Below, piece after piece: positions 52,502 to 61,193 of a stretch of DNA of 64,000 bases (positions are counted from its first letter, which is position 1; each line of letters begins with the position of its first letter). The DNA is from Fictibacillus sp. FJAT-27399 (GTDB lineage: Bacteria > Bacillota > Bacilli > Bacillales > Fictibacillaceae): positions 843,955-907,954 of the forward strand of contig NZ_LMVC01000001.1 in NCBI RefSeq assembly GCF_001510655.1. Reading direction: 5' to 3'. A program made the translations under genes and the position numbers. The notes under the pieces are model-generated. The model saw only the letters and a list, made by a program, of their open reading frames with translations, made no database searches and was not told the DNA's origin.

Positions 52502-52807
52502 TTATAGAACGATTTCCATATCCATTAGCGCTGAACTCAAACTTTTCCCATGGCGATCTAATGAAAGGGAACGAGTCACACCCCCTCCTAATGCGTTATC
52601 CATAACAAAGTTTAAAGCACCGATCTTAGGGAGTTCATATCGAATAACGTCTCCCTTTACAATTTCCTGAAAAAATTCTTTTACCCGCTCTGCGGTTATA
52701 GATTTTTTCACCTTCTCATAATCACCCATTTCATAAACGATGACAGAAACATTCGAGATATTTCCTTTATCTCCAGTTCTTGAATGGGCGATTTCCTTTA
52801 GTTTCAA
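52502..52807 (-). CDS. small AtuA-associated protein
   Basis: The 101-residue protein reads KEIAHSRTGDKGNISNVSVI, then IRYELPKIGALNFVMDNALG and GGVTRSLSLDRHGKSLSSAL. This matches the AtuA-like C-terminal domain family that usually sits next to, or fused to, DUF1446 proteins. TTG 52807 is the start, after AGGAGG. It lies three bases after the AtuA gene, so the two are surely one complex or one split enzyme. The reaction is not known. Confidence 0.85.
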   Translation of the reverse strand: MKLKEIAHSRTGDKGNISNVSVIVYEMGDYEKVKKSITAERVKEFFQEIVKGDVIRYELPKIGALNFVMDNALGGGVTRSLSLDRHGKSLSSALMDMEIVL

Positions 52808-52810
52808 AAT

Positions 52811-54163
52811 TTACACCTCCTCGTATTCCACGTCAATTTGGATATCACTTTCAGGGATGAGTATTGAGGCAATGGAAACAATGTCCTGAATGTTTACCCG
52901 TACACCCCCGCCTCCTGCAGGTCCATTCGTATAGAGGGCTTCTACTTCTTGTCCTATTGCCAGAGCATCCTTCTCTTCGCTGCTCCTAGCCGCTATTCGT
53001 AAACGAACCTCTGAAGGTGTAATGTTCTCACTTGATAAGCTTGATATTGACTCTCCATATAATGAGGACACTCCTATAAAATCAATGGTTAAATCCTGTA
53101 TCTTAATATCCCTGTGATCGATTCTTTTCCTAATGATTTCCTCAGACAGTTTAGCTCTATTTAAGCAACCTGAACCGCCATAGCTGATTTCCGCTTCCAC
53201 AATGAATCCATCTTTATACCCAACGCTTGTTTTATAAAAACCGCTTTTTTTCTTTCCTGACGCTCCTTTCACAAACACATGATCAGAAGACGTCTCCTCC
53301 ACTTCAATTTGAGAAAAATCCGCGATCACATCAGGGGTTAAATACCTCGCGGGATCATGAATTTCATATACCAATTGTTCTTTTACCGTACTCGTCGATA
53401 CAACCCCGCCTGCTTCATCAAGCTTAGTTAAAGTAATATCTCCATCCTCATTAATTTCAGCGATTGGAAACCCGACATTCCATAGGTCTTCTACTTCTTT
53501 ATAGCCTGGATCAGCAAAGTAGCCTCCTGTGACCTGGGCGCCGCATTCCAGTAAATGGCCTGCAGCGGTTGCTTTTCCCAGTCGTTCGTAATCCGTCATC
53601 TCCCAGCCGAATTCATACATTAACGGACCGACCGTCAGAGAAGGGTCAGAGACTCGGCCCGTTATCACGATATCAGCATCTTCTTTTAAAGCCCTAACGA
53701 TTCCCTCCATGCCGATATAAGCGTTCGCCGAAATAATGGGTGTTTGAATTTCTTTCAGCTTCTCCCCGGTTTCCATAACGGGTAAGTCTAAATACTGCTC
53801 GATGTTCGAATACACGTCATCTCCTGTAACAGCAGCAATTTTCAGGTTGCGGATTCCTTGTTCCTGTGCCATTGCTTTGACCGCTTTCGCTGCTGATAAT
53901 GGATTGGCAGCTCCCATATTCGTAATCACTTTAATATGGCTTCCAGCACACAAGGGCAATATTTTATCCATTCGGTACTCCAGTAATCGGTTGTAACCCT
54001 TATCTGAATCCTTCAATTTTTCTTGTTGAGCTAAGGCAATGGTTCGTTCAGCCAAACATTCAAAAATGATATAATCCAAATGCCCTTTTTTCATCAATTC
54101 AACGGCAGGCTCAATCCGGTCGCCTGCATAGCCTGCACCTGCACCAATCCTTATCGTCCTCAC
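52811..54163 (-). CDS. AtuA/DUF1446 family protein
   Basis: The 450-residue protein has the DUF1446 pattern: IGAGAGYAGDRIEPAVELMK at the start, ITNMGAANPLSAAKAVKAMA, DIVITGRVSDPSLTVGPLMY and LLECGAQVTGGYFADPGYKE. AtuA is needed for acyclic terpene use in Pseudomonas, but its reaction is not established to my knowledge. Here it stands among CoA-transferases and CoA lyases, so a hydratase- or isomerase-like step on a CoA ester is a reasonable guess. It starts with GTG after GGGAG. Confidence 0.88.
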   Translation of the reverse strand: MRTIRIGAGAGYAGDRIEPAVELMKKGHLDYIIFECLAERTIALAQQEKLKDSDKGYNRLLEYRMDKILPLCAGSHIKVITNMGAANPLSAAKAVKAMAQEQGIRNLKIAAVTGDDVYSNIEQYLDLPVMETGEKLKEIQTPIISANAYIGMEGIVRALKEDADIVITGRVSDPSLTVGPLMYEFGWEMTDYERLGKATAAGHLLECGAQVTGGYFADPGYKEVEDLWNVGFPIAEINEDGDITLTKLDEAGGVVSTSTVKEQLVYEIHDPARYLTPDVIADFSQIEVEETSSDHVFVKGASGKKKSGFYKTSVGYKDGFIVEAEISYGGSGCLNRAKLSEEIIRKRIDHRDIKIQDLTIDFIGVSSLYGESISSLSSENITPSEVRLRIAARSSEEKDALAIGQEVEALYTNGPAGGGGVRVNIQDIVSIASILIPESDIQIDVEYEEV

Positions 54164-54188
54164 ACTTTAATCTCCCATCCGTTATCCT

Positions 54189-55055
54189 TTAAGAAGAATG
54201 AACCCCTGCTGATTGCAATATTCTTCTGGCCCGATCTACAATCGGCAGATCAACCATTTTCCCGTCCAGCTGCAAAACACCCGAGCCGTTTACTAATGAA
54301 CGTTCAAAGGCTTTTACTAGTCGTTCCGCTTCTTCTATCTCTTCTTTTGTCGGAGCAAAGACTTGGCTAACAAGCTCAATCTGGTCAGGATGAATAATCA
54401 GTTTTCCATGAAAGCCCAGTTGCTTGATCAACGTAGTTTCTTTTAATAAACCATCGCAATCCTTTATGTCCACGTACACCGTGTCAATTGGGCCATCAAT
54501 GCCTGCTGCCTTCGATGCAATCACGAGGTGCGACCGTGCATAGAGCAATTCCATTCCGCTTTTCGTCAGATCCGCCCGGATGTCCAAAGCAAAATCCATG
54601 GAACCAAATGCCATACGTATTACACGGGGGCTTGCAGACGCGATTTCAAAAGCGTGATGGACCCCTAGAGCTGATTCGATAATGGGAACGATTTTAATTT
54701 GATATGAATCCATGTTTCTTTTCGTTTCTAATTCGCTGATTATGCGATCAAGAAAAACGATTTGTTCGCTGGTTTCGGCCTTCGGCAAGACAATCCCTGA
54801 TACACCAGCCCTCAGTACATTCGTCAGATCCTCATAAAAGTAAGGAGAATGATAGCTATTGATCCTTACAAAATTCACTTTGTTTGCATGAAGATCAATC
54901 GCTTTTCTCACTCTTGTTCTGGCCATTTCTTTTTCATCTGGAGAAACAGCATCCTCCAGATCATAGATCAGCACATCTGCACTTAAGCTGCCTGCCTTTT
55001 GTAATTTCTTTTCATCAGACCCAGGTACAAACATCCATGTACGATATTCATTCAA
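54189..55055 (-). CDS. CitE-like CoA-ester lyase (HpcH/HpaI family)
   Basis: The protein of about 288 residues has the CitE fold: RTWMFVPGSDEKKLQKA, LIYDLEDAVSPDEKEMAR with acidic metal ligands, NFVRINSYHSP, GIVLPKAE, and IVPIIESALGVHHAFEIA with the catalytic Glu. Such enzymes cleave (S)-citramalyl-CoA, malyl-CoA or related 3-hydroxyacyl-CoAs. I choose TTG 55055 because AAGGGGG lies about eight bases upstream; ATG 55061 and GTG 55064 are too close to it. Confidence 0.86.
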   Translation of the reverse strand: MNEYRTWMFVPGSDEKKLQKAGSLSADVLIYDLEDAVSPDEKEMARTRVRKAIDLHANKVNFVRINSYHSPYFYEDLTNVLRAGVSGIVLPKAETSEQIVFLDRIISELETKRNMDSYQIKIVPIIESALGVHHAFEIASASPRVIRMAFGSMDFALDIRADLTKSGMELLYARSHLVIASKAAGIDGPIDTVYVDIKDCDGLLKETTLIKQLGFHGKLIIHPDQIELVSQVFAPTKEEIEEAERLVKAFERSLVNGSGVLQLDGKMVDLPIVDRARRILQSAGVHSS

Positions 55056-55078
55056 GCACATCACCCCCTTTTAAACTC

Positions 55079-56257
55079 TCACAAAACTCCCGTTGTCCGA
55101 TATTTATCAATTGTTGATGCATCAATGCCGAACTCTTTTAAAATTGACTCTGTATGTTCCCCTACTGCCGGGATCGGATTCATTGCCGGTTCCAAATCTT
55201 CAAACGTTACCGGCGGAATTAAAACTTTCAACATTCCCGCCGGTGATTGGACGTCTCTCCAGCGATTTCTGATTTTCAACTGTGGATGATTAACAAATTC
55301 CTGAACCGTATTCAAATGAGCGTTAGCAATTTCAGCCTTTTCCAGCCTGCTGATAATTGCTTCTGCACTCAGGTTTTGGAATACAGCATCAATGATTTCT
55401 TTCAGCTGACTGCTATTGGCCAGTCTCCTGGCATTGCTGTTAAAGCTGGTATCCGCCTTTAATGCAGGGTCTTCTAAGACAATCTCACAGAAATTCGCCC
55501 ATTCTCGTTCATTTTGTATCCCCATGAAAACCAGTTTTTGATCTCCTGCTAGAAAAGGTCCATAAGGATAAATCGTGGCATGGCTTGCTCCAGTTCGTTT
55601 CGGTTCAGATCCTCCATACTCAGAATAGTAGAGGGGATAACCCATCCATTCTCCAAGAGCCTCAAGCATAGAAACTTCTAACACTTGCCCCTTTCCTGTT
55701 TTAAAACGGGAAATCAAGGCGGTTAAAATACCAGAGTACGCATACATCCCGGCGGCTATATCAGCAATGGATATTCCTGCTTTGGATGGTGTCTCTTCTG
55801 TACCGGTAATCGAAACCACCCCTGTCTCACATTGGATCAGAAGGTCATACGCTTTTTTATCTTTATAGGGTCCATACGATCCATACCCCGAAATTCCACA
55901 GATGATAAGCTGCGGATACTTTTCTTTTAAAACATCGGAACAAAATCCAAGCCGATCAACAGCCCCAGGTTTTAGATTCTGAATAAAAACATCCGCCTCC
56001 GATAGAATTTTATCCAATATGAATTTACCATCTGGATGTTGCAAATCAAGCGTTATTGACTCTTTTGAACGATTGAGCCAGACAAAGTGGCTGGACATGC
56101 CCTTGGCGGCTGAATCATATTGTCGGGCAAAATCCCCGGTGCCCGGCCTCTCTACTTTTATGACGCGTGCCCCTAAATCCGCTAATTGTCTGGAAGCAAA
56201 AGGTGCCGCTACTGCCTGCTCCAGCGTAACAACTGTTATCCCATCTAACGGCAGCAT
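55079..56257 (-). CDS. class III CoA-transferase (CaiB/BaiF), second copy
   Basis: The 392-residue protein has LDGITVVTLEQAVAAPFASR, IKVERPGTGDFAR and the catalytic aspartate in GISIADIAAGMYA. Family III enzymes move CoA between carboxylic acids, often from succinyl-CoA. It follows the CitMHS carrier and precedes the CitE-like lyase, so it may activate the acid that this lyase later cleaves (for example citramalate or a homologue); this is inferred. RBS AAAGGAGG. Confidence 0.9.
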   Translation of the reverse strand: MLPLDGITVVTLEQAVAAPFASRQLADLGARVIKVERPGTGDFARQYDSAAKGMSSHFVWLNRSKESITLDLQHPDGKFILDKILSEADVFIQNLKPGAVDRLGFCSDVLKEKYPQLIICGISGYGSYGPYKDKKAYDLLIQCETGVVSITGTEETPSKAGISIADIAAGMYAYSGILTALISRFKTGKGQVLEVSMLEALGEWMGYPLYYSEYGGSEPKRTGASHATIYPYGPFLAGDQKLVFMGIQNEREWANFCEIVLEDPALKADTSFNSNARRLANSSQLKEIIDAVFQNLSAEAIISRLEKAEIANAHLNTVQEFVNHPQLKIRNRWRDVQSPAGMLKVLIPPVTFEDLEPAMNPIPAVGEHTESILKEFGIDASTIDKYRTTGVL

Positions 56258-56291
56258 TCAAATCCTCCTTTCTATTCATAAATCGAAACCT

Positions 56292-56320
56292 CGCCCCACT
56301 CTGATAGCTAGAGTGGGGCG
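56292..56320 (-). terminator. intercistronic hairpin in the CoA operon
   Basis: CGCCCCACTCT and AGAGTGGGGCG form an 11-base perfect stem between the carrier and the second CoA-transferase gene. Without a T run it is more likely a processing or stability element. Confidence 0.6.
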
Positions 56321-56329
56321 TAAGGAAAT

Positions 56330-57637
56330 TCAGAAAGAAATAGCACCCGTTATAAGCGCAATAACCGTCATAACGATGGTCGTTCCAAATGCCCAGAAGA
56401 AAACACTCTTCTGAAGGTCACCCAGATCCACCTTACATAAACCAAGAAGAACAAAGACAGATGGATTTAATGGGCTTAACGGAAACCCTGTTGTAGCGTT
56501 TCCTAGTAATGCGGCACGGCCAATGTCCAAAGGATCAATACCGAACGAGGCTGCTGATTCGCTCAGAATCGGAAGCACTCCATAATAAAAGGCATCGGGA
56601 GAAAATACTAAACTCAACGGCATACTGATGACGGCTATTAAAGTCGGAAGGTGCGGCCCCATCCAATCCGGTATGATGGAGACCATTGACACCGCCATGG
56701 CATCCAGCATTTTTGTGCCTGAAAGGACGCCAGTGAAAATACCTGCGGCAAAAATGGTAAAGCACACTAAGACCATGCTTTTTGCATGTGCAGCGATTTG
56801 GTCATTCTGTTTCTTTACATCTGGAAAGTTCACGATTAAAGCAAGGGCAAATGCAAGGATAAATAAGACAGGTACTGGCATTAATTCCATGATTAAAACC
56901 GTTATAAGAACCACCGTTAGAATAAGATTGAACCAGAACATTTTTGGGAGTCCAGTTGCTGGCATATCCAAAGCAGCTGCCGTCTCCTCTTCAGCATTTT
57001 TCCCATGATGTTTTGTCCATTGAACAACCCCTAGACGTTTTCTCTCTTTCTTGCCAAGGACATAAGAAACAAACACAATCCAGGCCATACCTGCAAGCAT
57101 GGAAGGAATAATCGGATTAAATAGTTGTGAAGAAGAGGCATTTAGTGAAACCATGGCTCTTGCAAGCGGTCCGCCCCAAGGAATAATGTTCATGACTCCC
57201 GCTCCAAGAGCTACGGTACTTGCCAGGATAAGAGGATTCATGCCCAGCCTTTTATAAACAGGGAGCAATGCTGTGATTGTAATCATAAATGTCGCAGAAC
57301 CATCTCCGTCCAAAGCAACGATTAATGTAATAACAGCAGTAGCCATCACGATTTTAAGCGGATCGCCCTTAGCAAATCGAATCAATCGGGAGATCATCGG
57401 GTCAAACAATCCTCGATCAATCATTAATCCAAAATAAAGGATAGAAAACCCGATCATGATGCCCGTCGGTGTTACTTTCTGGACGCCCTCAAGCATCATC
57501 GCTCCCATTTCAAGCCTAAAGCCGCCAATCAGACCAAATACAATCGGTACGAGTGCAAAAGCAATAAGTACTGAAACCCGTTTCGTCATGACCAAATAAA
57601 GAAAAGTAGCAATCATTAAAAATCCTAAAATAGCCAT
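56330..57637 (-). CDS. CitMHS family citrate/dicarboxylate transporter
   Basis: The 435-residue protein has about twelve membrane helices and the CitMHS pattern (MIDRGLFDPMISRLIRFAKG, ALDGDGSATFMITITALLP, FSPDAFYYGVLP). CitM and CitH import metal-citrate complexes with protons; here a branched di- or tricarboxylate is likely, as inferred from the operon. RBS AAGGGGG. Confidence 0.9.
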   Translation of the reverse strand: MAILGFLMIATFLYLVMTKRVSVLIAFALVPIVFGLIGGFRLEMGAMMLEGVQKVTPTGIMIGFSILYFGLMIDRGLFDPMISRLIRFAKGDPLKIVMATAVITLIVALDGDGSATFMITITALLPVYKRLGMNPLILASTVALGAGVMNIIPWGGPLARAMVSLNASSSQLFNPIIPSMLAGMAWIVFVSYVLGKKERKRLGVVQWTKHHGKNAEEETAAALDMPATGLPKMFWFNLILTVVLITVLIMELMPVPVLFILAFALALIVNFPDVKKQNDQIAAHAKSMVLVCFTIFAAGIFTGVLSGTKMLDAMAVSMVSIIPDWMGPHLPTLIAVISMPLSLVFSPDAFYYGVLPILSESAASFGIDPLDIGRAALLGNATTGFPLSPLNPSVFVLLGLCKVDLGDLQKSVFFWAFGTTIVMTVIALITGAISF

Positions 57638-57687
57638 TCCCTAAACCCCCTTATTATTCGTTGAGTAGAAAGCGGTTACAATTTTTC

Positions 57688-58602
57688 CTATACCCTCTGT
57701 TTCAGACTCCCCCCTCTCACTTGCTGCAGGTGGCCTGTCAGCCTCCGTTCTGTCATTTCTTTTACAAGACTTACGCAATCCATCAGCTTTTCAAAATCAA
57801 TTCCGGTTTCGATACCCATTTCATTAAGCATAAATACAAAGTCTTCGGTAGAATCATTTCCTGCAGCGCCTGGCGCAAATGGGCATCCACCCAGACCGCC
57901 AATGGCTGTATCGAAAGAGGTTATTCCAGCTTGCAAAGCAGCTAATGAATTAGCTTTTGAAAATCCGTATGTATCGTGGAAATGTGCTGTAACTTTAGCC
58001 TTTGTACCGAGGTCTAAGGTTTTTGAGAATAACTGATAGACCTGATGTGGATTCGCACGGCCGATCGTATCGCATAGAACAATCTCATCTACCTCTAACG
58101 TTTCCAATGTCTTCACCATATTCAATGTTGTTTCTTCCGCTACAATCCCTTCATACGGACAGTGAAAAGAGGTGGCAATACTGAACCTAACAAACATATC
58201 CTCACTTTTTGCTTCTTCTACCACTAGCGATAATTGGTGCAGTGATTCTTCCACGGACATCCGAACATTTTTCATATTAAACGTCTCGCTTACACCAGCA
58301 ACAAGAGCAAGGTTTTTAGCGCCCGCTTCTCTTGCCAGTTCAAATCCTCTTTTATTCGGAATGAGGACCAGATATTGCAAATCCGGCTTTTGATTAATGT
58401 TTCGATAGACAACATCGGCGTCTGCCATTTGCGGCACATGCTTTGGCGACACAAACGAGGTTGCCTCCATTCTTTTGATCCCTGTCTCACCTAAGGCATG
58501 AATGAGCTGTAATTTCTGTTCGGTTGGGATAAACGTTTTTTCATTTTGTATGCCATCTCGTGGCCCCGATTCCATGATTTCTACACGATTTGGTAAATTC
58601 AT
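57688..58602 (-). CDS. hydroxymethylglutaryl-CoA lyase-like enzyme
   Basis: The 304-residue TIM-barrel protein has ESGPRDGIQNEKTFIPT (catalytic Asp and metal site), EATSFVSPKHVPQMAD, VTAHFHDTYG with metal histidines, and the HMG-CoA lyase signature GLGGCPFAPGAAGNDSTED with the catalytic cysteine. It would split HMG-CoA into acetyl-CoA and acetoacetate, or a related 3-hydroxy-3-methyl CoA ester. It lies 16 bases downstream of the first CoA-transferase gene. RBS AAGGGGGAGAGG. Confidence 0.9.
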   Translation of the reverse strand: MNLPNRVEIMESGPRDGIQNEKTFIPTEQKLQLIHALGETGIKRMEATSFVSPKHVPQMADADVVYRNINQKPDLQYLVLIPNKRGFELAREAGAKNLALVAGVSETFNMKNVRMSVEESLHQLSLVVEEAKSEDMFVRFSIATSFHCPYEGIVAEETTLNMVKTLETLEVDEIVLCDTIGRANPHQVYQLFSKTLDLGTKAKVTAHFHDTYGFSKANSLAALQAGITSFDTAIGGLGGCPFAPGAAGNDSTEDFVFMLNEMGIETGIDFEKLMDCVSLVKEMTERRLTGHLQQVRGGSLKQRV

Positions 58603-58617
58603 CAGTCCCTCTCCCCC

Positions 58618-59853
58618 TTATCGTTTTAGAGCGCCTGTTTCATTATTGGTGAGAATCCCTTCCTCTTGCCATTCTTCATATTGCGAGTCTGTAATCCCGA
58701 GCTTCCCTTTTAATACCTCTTCCGTATGTTCTCCCAGCTTAGGTCCAGGCCAGTTAATGTTTCCAGGTGTCTTGCTCATTTTTGGAACAATGCCAGGGAC
58801 CTTAAGTTTTCCTAACCCATCTACATCCAATTCGCAAATCATTTTACGAGCAATAAAGTGAGGGTCTTCCATCATATCTTCCACGCTATAAATGGAGCCG
58901 GCAGGAATGTTGTACTCATCCAGTATTTTCAGCGCATCCTTTAAGTTATGCTGGATTGTCCAGCCGCCTATGACTTTATCCAAATACTCGGACTTCTGTA
59001 CACGTCCATGATTGGAAGCATAATCAGGATCATCACCCAAATCCTCTCGATTGATGGCATCCATCAGCCTTTTAAAGATTCCATCCCCATTTGCTCCGAT
59101 AACCACATATTTTCCGTCTCTGCAAAGGTACGTATTGGACGGTGCAATTCCGGGTAATGTACTGCCCGTCCGTTCACGGATCACCCCGTATTGGTCATAC
59201 TCTGGAACGGCACTTTCCATTAAGCTGTAGATGGCCTCGTAAAGAGCGACATCCACACATTGCCCTTCTCCCGTATGATCTCTATGATAGGCAGCCATCA
59301 ATGCCCCCATCACGGCATAGAGAGCAGTTACAGAATCTCCCAAACTAATCCCTACTCTGGTCGGCGGCCGATCGGGATAGCCCGTTAAATACCGAATCCC
59401 TCCCATTGCCTCCCCAATACTGCCAAAGCCCGGTTTATTCCGATAAGGACCGTCCTGGCCATATCCTGAAACACGAACCATAATGATCGAGGGATTATAT
59501 TTCTTTAAGTCGTCATAACCAATGCCCCACTTTTCCAGCGTGCCAGGTTTAAAGTTTTCAATAATAATATCTATCTCTTTAGCAAGCTCTCGAATAATTT
59601 CCTGCGCTTCTTCCTTGCGAAGATCTAAAGAGATGCTCTTCTTATTCCTGGACTGCACATACCACCATAAAGAAGTCCCCTCATGCAGCATTCTCCATTT
59701 CCGAATGGGGTCTCCTTTTCCTGGCGGTTCAACTTTAATAACCTCAGCACCGAAATCCGCCAATAATCTTCCTGCGAATGGTCCAGCTATTAAACTCCCT
59801 ATTTCCAAAACCTTCAGTCCTTTTAAAGGCCCTCTCTTTTGATGATCCATCAT
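58618..59853 (-). CDS. class III CoA-transferase (CaiB/BaiF), first copy
   Basis: The 411-residue protein has LKVLEIGSLIAGPFAGRLLA, IKVEPPGKGDPIRKW and the catalytic aspartate in GISLGDSVTALY. ATG 59853 is chosen because GGAG lies seven bases upstream; a start at 59934 would run through the leader hairpin. As first gene of the operon, beside the HMG-CoA-lyase-like gene, a succinyl-CoA:3-hydroxy-3-methylglutarate-type transfer is one plausible reaction. Confidence 0.9.
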   Translation of the reverse strand: MMDHQKRGPLKGLKVLEIGSLIAGPFAGRLLADFGAEVIKVEPPGKGDPIRKWRMLHEGTSLWWYVQSRNKKSISLDLRKEEAQEIIRELAKEIDIIIENFKPGTLEKWGIGYDDLKKYNPSIIMVRVSGYGQDGPYRNKPGFGSIGEAMGGIRYLTGYPDRPPTRVGISLGDSVTALYAVMGALMAAYHRDHTGEGQCVDVALYEAIYSLMESAVPEYDQYGVIRERTGSTLPGIAPSNTYLCRDGKYVVIGANGDGIFKRLMDAINREDLGDDPDYASNHGRVQKSEYLDKVIGGWTIQHNLKDALKILDEYNIPAGSIYSVEDMMEDPHFIARKMICELDVDGLGKLKVPGIVPKMSKTPGNINWPGPKLGEHTEEVLKGKLGITDSQYEEWQEEGILTNNETGALKR

Positions 59854-59880
59854 ACTTCCACTCCATTCTAGTAGTTTAAC

Positions 59881-59915
59881 CTGCAATGGATGTAAGCGCT
59901 TTACATCCATTGCAG
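59881..59915. promoter_or_regulatory. perfect 15-bp inverted repeat in the operon leader, cre-like centre
   Basis: CTGCAATGGATGTAA and TTACATCCATTGCAG flank GCGCT. The centre TGTAAGCGCTTTACA resembles a catabolite-response element but is one base too long. It lies between the promoter and the first gene, so it can be an operator, a CcpA roadblock or a leader hairpin. Confidence 0.6.
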
Positions 59916-59982
59916 CGAACACTTTTTCTGTCACTTCTTAAAGGATTTGATCTTGTATTATATAAAAATTCTGATAATTATA

Positions 59983-60011
59983 ATAATAGTTATCAGCGGT
60001 TTCTTTGTCAA
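59983..60011 (-). promoter_or_regulatory. promoter of the CoA operon
   Basis: On the minus strand TTGACA (60006-60011), a 17-base spacer and TATTAT (59983-59988). The -35 overlaps the palindrome at 60007-60026, as expected for repression. Confidence 0.75.
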
Positions 60012-60026
60012 CGGTTAACCGTTGAC
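60007..60026. promoter_or_regulatory. 20-bp perfect palindrome, likely GntR operator
   Basis: GTCAACGGTTAACCGTTGAC includes the GT-N-AC core typical of FadR-subfamily operators and covers the -35 of the divergent operon; its right arm also forms a TTGACA facing the regulator gene. Confidence 0.65.
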
Positions 60027-60032
60027 ATTTTT

Positions 60033-60060
60033 TTAAAGAATGGCTTCTGTTATTCTTTAA
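60033..60060. promoter_or_regulatory. 9-bp inverted repeat near the regulator gene
   Basis: TTAAAGAAT and ATTCTTTAA flank ten bases, about 80 bases upstream of the GntR start. It is a second candidate site, perhaps for autoregulation. Confidence 0.4.
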
Positions 60061-60137
60061 CAACCCCTCGAGTTAATGTAAACTAATAAGTAGACAGAAA
60101 GAATGCCTTGAACCCATGTTGCTTAGGAGGGCTTGAA

Positions 60138-60800
60138 TTGAGGGAAATTCAAAAAACAGAACTTTTGCATAGTCAGGTTTATACGATATTAAAAGCAATG
60201 ATCATGGAGAGTGAATTTCAACCTGGAGAACGATTAGTTGAAACGAAGGTCGCCTTACAGCTTGGCGTAAGCAGAGGAACCGTCCGTGAAGCCTTTCAGA
60301 TGCTGTTAAAGGATGGTTTGCTCACACGGGATAATAATGTCATATTTGTTTACAACCCTAGTGTTCAAGATATAGTGGATGTGTATGAATGCAGGAAAAG
60401 TCTGGAGTCTCTTGCCGTCAAATTGGCAACTACTCATATTCAGGACGAGCAATTGAATCGGCTTGGCTTCGTTCTTGAGGAATCAAAAAAGGCGGTAAAA
60501 AGAAATGATACCCAAACACTTACCAACCTAAATCAGGAGTTTCACGATATCATTGACTTGGCCTCCCATAATAAACAGCTCATCCAATTATGCGAGGTGA
60601 TCAAAACAAAAACGCTTTATATTAGGAACAATGTCTTAAAAAATCATTTTAAAAATTTCTCGGATTTTGTAGATGATCATGAACGGATTTATTTGGCTAT
60701 TAAAGAGCGAAAAGCTAGTAAAGCCGAACAGGAAATGATCACACATATTGAAAAAAGCTTCGAAACCATTCAAAACGCTTTAAATTCTGATCCTATATAG
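60138..60800 (+). CDS. GntR-family regulator, FadR/FCD subfamily
   Basis: The 220-residue protein has an N-terminal winged helix (HSQVYTILKAMIMESEFQPG, VSRGTVREAFQMLLKDG) and a C-terminal all-helical FCD domain with metal or ligand histidines in NQEFHDIID and DFVDDHERIY. TTG 60138 follows TTAGGAGG at seven bases; a TTG at 60108 precedes that site and is rejected. It is divergent from the CoA operon and most likely represses it until a pathway intermediate binds. Confidence 0.9.
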   Translation: MREIQKTELLHSQVYTILKAMIMESEFQPGERLVETKVALQLGVSRGTVREAFQMLLKDGLLTRDNNVIFVYNPSVQDIVDVYECRKSLESLAVKLATTHIQDEQLNRLGFVLEESKKAVKRNDTQTLTNLNQEFHDIIDLASHNKQLIQLCEVIKTKTLYIRNNVLKNHFKNFSDFVDDHERIYLAIKERKASKAEQEMITHIEKSFETIQNALNSDPI

Positions 60801-60867
60801 ATGCGAGAATTGTGCGCAATACGGACGGCAAAGCCCTAACGTGTGACGGTTCAGGAGGAAACGGCCA

Positions 60868-61053
60868 GTGAATAAAGGACAAACTTCCTGCTATACAGGA
60901 ATGGTATATGATTATGCCCCAAGAAAATCGCAGGCACAGGGCAAACATGCCATACCGAACAGTGATGCTTATAAGGGGGCAAAACGTTCTGGTATTAAGG
61001 AAAAGCGTCATGAGTCCAGTTTTGGACTTATGACGCTTCTTTTATATAGATAA
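60868..61053 (+). CDS. possible small protein with GTG start
   Basis: A GTG ten bases after CAGGAGG opens a 61-codon ORF (MNKGQTSCYTGMVYDYAPRK ...). Its 3' half runs through a terminator hairpin, which is unusual for a real gene. No family match by eye. It may instead be part of an untranslated or regulatory RNA downstream of the GntR gene. Confidence 0.3.
   Translation: MNKGQTSCYTGMVYDYAPRKSQAQGKHAIPNSDAYKGAKRSGIKEKRHESSFGLMTLLLYR
61003..61045 (+). terminator. terminator after the GntR region
   Basis: AAGCGTCAT-g-AGTCCA pairs with TGGACT-t-ATGACGCTT, followed by CTTTT. Confidence 0.8.
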
Positions 61054-61150
61054 TTTAAGAAAGTGCCTGAAACAGTCCAATCATACTCTATGTGGTTTCC
61101 CCGTTTCTACAATTTAATCGTTTGAGAATTGTTTCTATAAACTAACAGTA

Positions 61151-61182
61151 TGAAAAATAGAGCTAAATGTTCGTTAGCTCTA
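61151..61182 (-). terminator. terminator after the tandem P-loop gene
   Basis: TAGAGCTAA and TTAGCTCTA form the stem; on the minus strand TTTTTC follows. Confidence 0.75.
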
Positions 61183-61193
61183 CTTGAGTTGTT

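Noticed and set aside
59881-59915. Canonical cre site
   Set aside because: The centre is TGTAAGCGCTTTACA, one base longer than the 14-base cre consensus, so it is reported only as cre-like.
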